In this document: in pieces, positions 61,572 through 64,000 of the stretch
Layout of the letters: every line of letters begins with the position of its first letter
How positions within the stretch are numbered: position 1 is the stretch's first letter
Position numbers and translations under genes: made by a program
The notes under the pieces: model-generated
Databases searched by the model: none
Told to the model about the DNA's origin: nothing
Seen by the model: only the letters and a program-made list of their open reading frames with translations
NCBI RefSeq assembly: GCF_032050975.1
Contig: NZ_CP116967.1
Span: 927,001 to 991,000 of the forward strand
Origin: Candidatus Nitrospira allomarina
Lineage (GTDB): Bacteria > Nitrospirota > Nitrospiria > Nitrospirales > UBA8639
DNA: 64,000 bases
Direction of reading: 5' to 3'

Positions 61572-63440
61572 TTAATCCAATTCAAATTCTTTCATCCACG
61601 TCTCATCCTTTTGCACCGGCTTTTGGTGTTCCTTCAAAACGAGACAATTTTCCAGCACAAGGACATCCATCTCCGTCCGCATGAAACACCGGTAGGCATC
61701 TTCAGGCGTACAGACAATCGGTTCCCCTCGAACATTAAACGAGGTATTGATCAACACTGCACACCCGGTTTGCTTTTCAAACTCTTGCAATAATTGATAG
61801 TAGCGAGGATTGGTATCAGGTGACACCGTCTGAACCCTGGCGGAATAATCCACATGGGTCACTGCTGGAATATCCGATTTGGGAACATTGAGTAGATCAA
61901 TTCCCCAAAGTTTTTGTTGATCCGGTTGTACCGCTCGTCGTCGCTTCTCGACAACCGGGGCCACCAGTAACATGTAAGGACTATCGGTATCCATTTCAAA
62001 ATACTCGGACACCCGTTCTCGTAAAACCGATGGCGCAAAGGGACGGAAGGATTCCCGATATTTAATTTTTAAATTCATGACCGATTGCATTTTCTCGCTA
62101 CGAGGGTCGCCCAAGATACTTCGTCCTCCTAGAGCCCGAGGACCGAATTCCATGTGCCCTTGTAACCATCCAATGACCTTTCCCTCAGCCAAATACTCCG
62201 CCACTCGACGATACAGGTCCGAATCCTCCACGCGCTCATACCTGGCTTCAAGCTGTTGGAGCCTGGATTCAATGTCCTCGTTGGAAAAGCGTGGCCCTAA
62301 ATAACTGCCTCGCATCGAATCACTAGGGCCCTGGCATACCCGAGGCTGATTCAGATAGCTGTAATGCACATTTAAGGCCGCCCCCAACGCGCTCCCCGCA
62401 TCGCCTGCGGCCGGCTGAATCCACAGCCCGCTGAAAGGACCTTCCCGCAGCACTCTTCCGTTTCCGACACAATTCAAGGCCACCCCTCCGGAAAGGCAAA
62501 GATGGGAAAGGCCCGTTTCTCGATAAAGGCTGTTAGCCAGACGGAGCATGACCATCTCGGTGACTTCCTGTACAGACCGGGCCAGATCCATTTCCCGCTG
62601 AGTGAGAGTACTTTCCGCCTGACGCGGAGGACCACCAAATATGGCGTCGAACTTGTTATTGGTCATCCGTAATCCGGTACAGTAATCAAAATAGTCCATA
62701 TTGAGCCGGAAGGTACCATCCGGCTTCACATCCACCACATTGTCCAAAATCGTTTTCACATACTTGGGCTCTCCATAGGGAGCGAGACCCATCACTTTAT
62801 ATTCACCGGAATTGACCTTAAACCCGGTATAGTAGGTAAAGGCCGAATACAGTAGCCCGATGGAATGCGGAAAGGGAATTTCCCATAAAGGTGTTAATTG
62901 GTTTCCCCGCCCGATCCAGGCCGAAGTGGTCGCCCATTCGCCCACACCGTCCATACATAGAACAACCGCTTCCTCATAAGGAGAAGGGAAAAAGGCCCCG
63001 GCCGCATGTGATTCATGGTGCTCCCCAAAAAGCAAAGGGGGCAAGTTCTCTTTTTTTTCGAGACTCCCTACCTGACGAAAAGCTTTTTCTAGTAAGTTTC
63101 GCAGGAACAGCTTTTCTTTGATCCACACAGGAATGGCGGTTAGAAACGATCCTAGTCCCTTCGGCGCATAGGACAAATACGTTTCCAACAAACGTTCAAA
63201 TTTGACGAAAGGTTTGTCATAGAATACCAGATAATCGACGTCGCGCATGCCAACCCCGCCTTGCCGGAGACAATACTCCACCGCATGGCTCGGGAACCCG
63301 GCATCATGCTTTTTTCGCGTGAACCGTTCTTCTTGAGCAGCCGCCACAATCTTGCCATTCTGGATGAGACAAGCCGCGCTATCGTGGTAATAGGCGGAAA
63401 CACCCAGAATTGATGTTAATTTCCTGTTTGGCGTTGTCAT
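61572..63440 (-). CDS. carbamoyltransferase (NodU/CmcH/TobZ family)
   Basis: A 622-residue two-domain enzyme. The N-terminal Kae1-like domain has ILGVSAYYHDSAACLIQ, AAQEERFTRKKHDAGFP, GEHHESHAAGAFFPSPY (the His metal ligands), VVLCMDGVGEW and HLCLSGGVALNCVGNG. The C-terminal half has GPRALGGRSILGDPR, RPFAPSVLRE and INTSFNVRGEPIVCTPEDA, the carbamoyltransferase C-terminal signature. It transfers a carbamoyl group from carbamoyl phosphate (via carbamoyl-AMP) to a sugar or small-molecule hydroxyl. AAGGAAAAAC precedes the ATG. It is first in the cassette with SxtJ and DUF5989. The acceptor may be a surface glycan, but this is inference. Confidence 0.93.
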   Translation of the reverse strand: MTTPNRKLTSILGVSAYYHDSAACLIQNGKIVAAAQEERFTRKKHDAGFPSHAVEYCLRQGGVGMRDVDYLVFYDKPFVKFERLLETYLSYAPKGLGSFLTAIPVWIKEKLFLRNLLEKAFRQVGSLEKKENLPPLLFGEHHESHAAGAFFPSPYEEAVVLCMDGVGEWATTSAWIGRGNQLTPLWEIPFPHSIGLLYSAFTYYTGFKVNSGEYKVMGLAPYGEPKYVKTILDNVVDVKPDGTFRLNMDYFDYCTGLRMTNNKFDAIFGGPPRQAESTLTQREMDLARSVQEVTEMVMLRLANSLYRETGLSHLCLSGGVALNCVGNGRVLREGPFSGLWIQPAAGDAGSALGAALNVHYSYLNQPRVCQGPSDSMRGSYLGPRFSNEDIESRLQQLEARYERVEDSDLYRRVAEYLAEGKVIGWLQGHMEFGPRALGGRSILGDPRSEKMQSVMNLKIKYRESFRPFAPSVLRERVSEYFEMDTDSPYMLLVAPVVEKRRRAVQPDQQKLWGIDLLNVPKSDIPAVTHVDYSARVQTVSPDTNPRYYQLLQEFEKQTGCAVLINTSFNVRGEPIVCTPEDAYRCFMRTEMDVLVLENCLVLKEHQKPVQKDETWMKEFELD

Positions 63441-63605
63441 GTTTTTCCTTACAATAAGAGCTTGCCTTTGGCATGTTGGATGTCATGCCCAGACAGAAAA
63501 CCCGTAAACTCTAAATTTTCGGTGAAAATGAAGAAGAACTTTACTAACGATTCTTCCCTGCTTCCCCTTCGATCGATTGAAAACCTCCTACCGGACTTAT
63601 TCTAC

Positions 63606-64000
63606 TTATTGAAACAGTTCATCAAAAAACAATTTCATGTGCTCCCATGACCGTCGATCAGCTTGCTCCTGATATTGCACCCCGGTCATCCCATATTGAT
63701 TGGCCGAAGGGTTGGTGAATCCATGTTGGGCACCTCCATAAATCACCATGTGCCAATCTAACCCAGCCTCGTCTAAAGCATGTTTAAATTTCGTAATGTG
63801 GTCTTGGCTAAGAAACGGATCGGCCTCTCCATGGGCAATGAGCATTTTGACTGAACTCTTTATGGCAGAAGATGCGGACGGGAGAGGGAGCGACCCGTGG
63901 AAACTTACGACTCCTTTGACCGGTGCTCCATCATACACCATTTGCATAACCGTCGCCCCTCCAAAACAATACCCAATAGCTGCTAAACGGGTTTGATCTA
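63606..64000 (-). CDS. dienelactone hydrolase family protein, C-terminal part (5' beyond window)
   Basis: The frame runs off the right edge, so the N-terminus is missing; the internal ATG 63947 is not the true start. Just upstream of it the frame encodes LAAIGYCFGGATVMQMV, where GYCFGG is the nucleophile elbow with catalytic Cys. The Asp (IAHGEADPFLSQ) and His (YGGAQHGFTNP) complete the alpha/beta-hydrolase triad of dienelactone hydrolases. The family hydrolyses dienelactones and related esters; the natural substrate here is unknown. Located 165 bases downstream of nothing else in view but upstream of the carbamoyltransferase, on the same strand. Confidence 0.87.
   Translation of the reverse strand, partial: DQTRLAAIGYCFGGATVMQMVYDGAPVKGVVSFHGSLPLPSASSAIKSSVKMLIAHGEADPFLSQDHITKFKHALDEAGLDWHMVIYGGAQHGFTNPSANQYGMTGVQYQEQADRRSWEHMKLFFDELFQ

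Overview
The window looks like a Gram-negative bacterial chromosome of roughly balanced base composition. It carries lipoproteins, a MoxR/Bat (aerotolerance-type) operon, a Wzx-type flippase and a bacterial initiator tRNA. The gene mix and protein style suggest a Nitrospirota-like organism (Nitrospira or a relative), but no rRNA or ribosomal protein gene is present to prove this, so the assignment is weak inference.

Layout. Positions 1-3.3 kb (+) hold the end of an acyl-CoA desaturase, a secreted Ig/PKD-like protein and a lipoprotein of the endonuclease/exonuclease/phosphatase fold. Positions 3.5-7.3 kb (-) hold a polytopic GT39-like glycosyltransferase and an overlapping HAD phosphatase/UbiA prenyltransferase pair. 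Positions 8.5-45.7 kb form a very large surface-glycan or glycolipid locus: at least eleven glycosyltransferases (GT2, GT4, CgeB-like), a flippase, an SGNH hydrolase, a cytochrome P450, a Gfo/Idh/MocA oxidoreductase, methyltransferases, an amino-acid dehydrogenase, an AsnB-type amidotransferase, three CapK/PaaK-like adenylate-forming ligases, two FemAB/GNAT-like acyltransferases, and a flavin oxidoreductase with a membrane tail plus a stand-alone copy of that tail. This locus is also littered with decayed or frameshifted paralogues: glycosyltransferase remnants at 18.9-19.7 and 24.8-25.2 kb, a methyltransferase remnant at 33.5-33.8 kb, and frameshifted genes at 17.9, 32.5 and 42.0 kb.

An initiator tRNA with a clear promoter lies at 46.1-46.2 kb. 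Positions 47.0-59.4 kb hold a ten-gene co-directional operon on the minus strand. In transcription order it is MoxR, DUF58, DUF4381, BatA, BatB/C fusion, BatD, then an ABC ATPase, ABC-2 permease, GldG-like auxiliary protein and a DUF4340 protein. It joins a MoxR/von Willebrand-A module to a Gld-type ABC module. Positions 60.5-64.0 kb hold a small secreted protein with a strong terminator, a carbamoyltransferase/SxtJ/DUF5989 cassette (the DUF5989 gene is only 50 codons) and the end of a dienelactone hydrolase.

How they may work together (inference): the 28-45 kb part could activate carboxylic acids as adenylates or thioesters (three CapK ligases), make amides (AsnB), transfer acyl or aminoacyl groups (FemAB-like proteins), and methylate and oxidise the product, decorating the glycan built by the glycosyltransferases. 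This amide/acyl decoration set, without a recognisable exosortase in the window, is the best candidate for an undescribed system.
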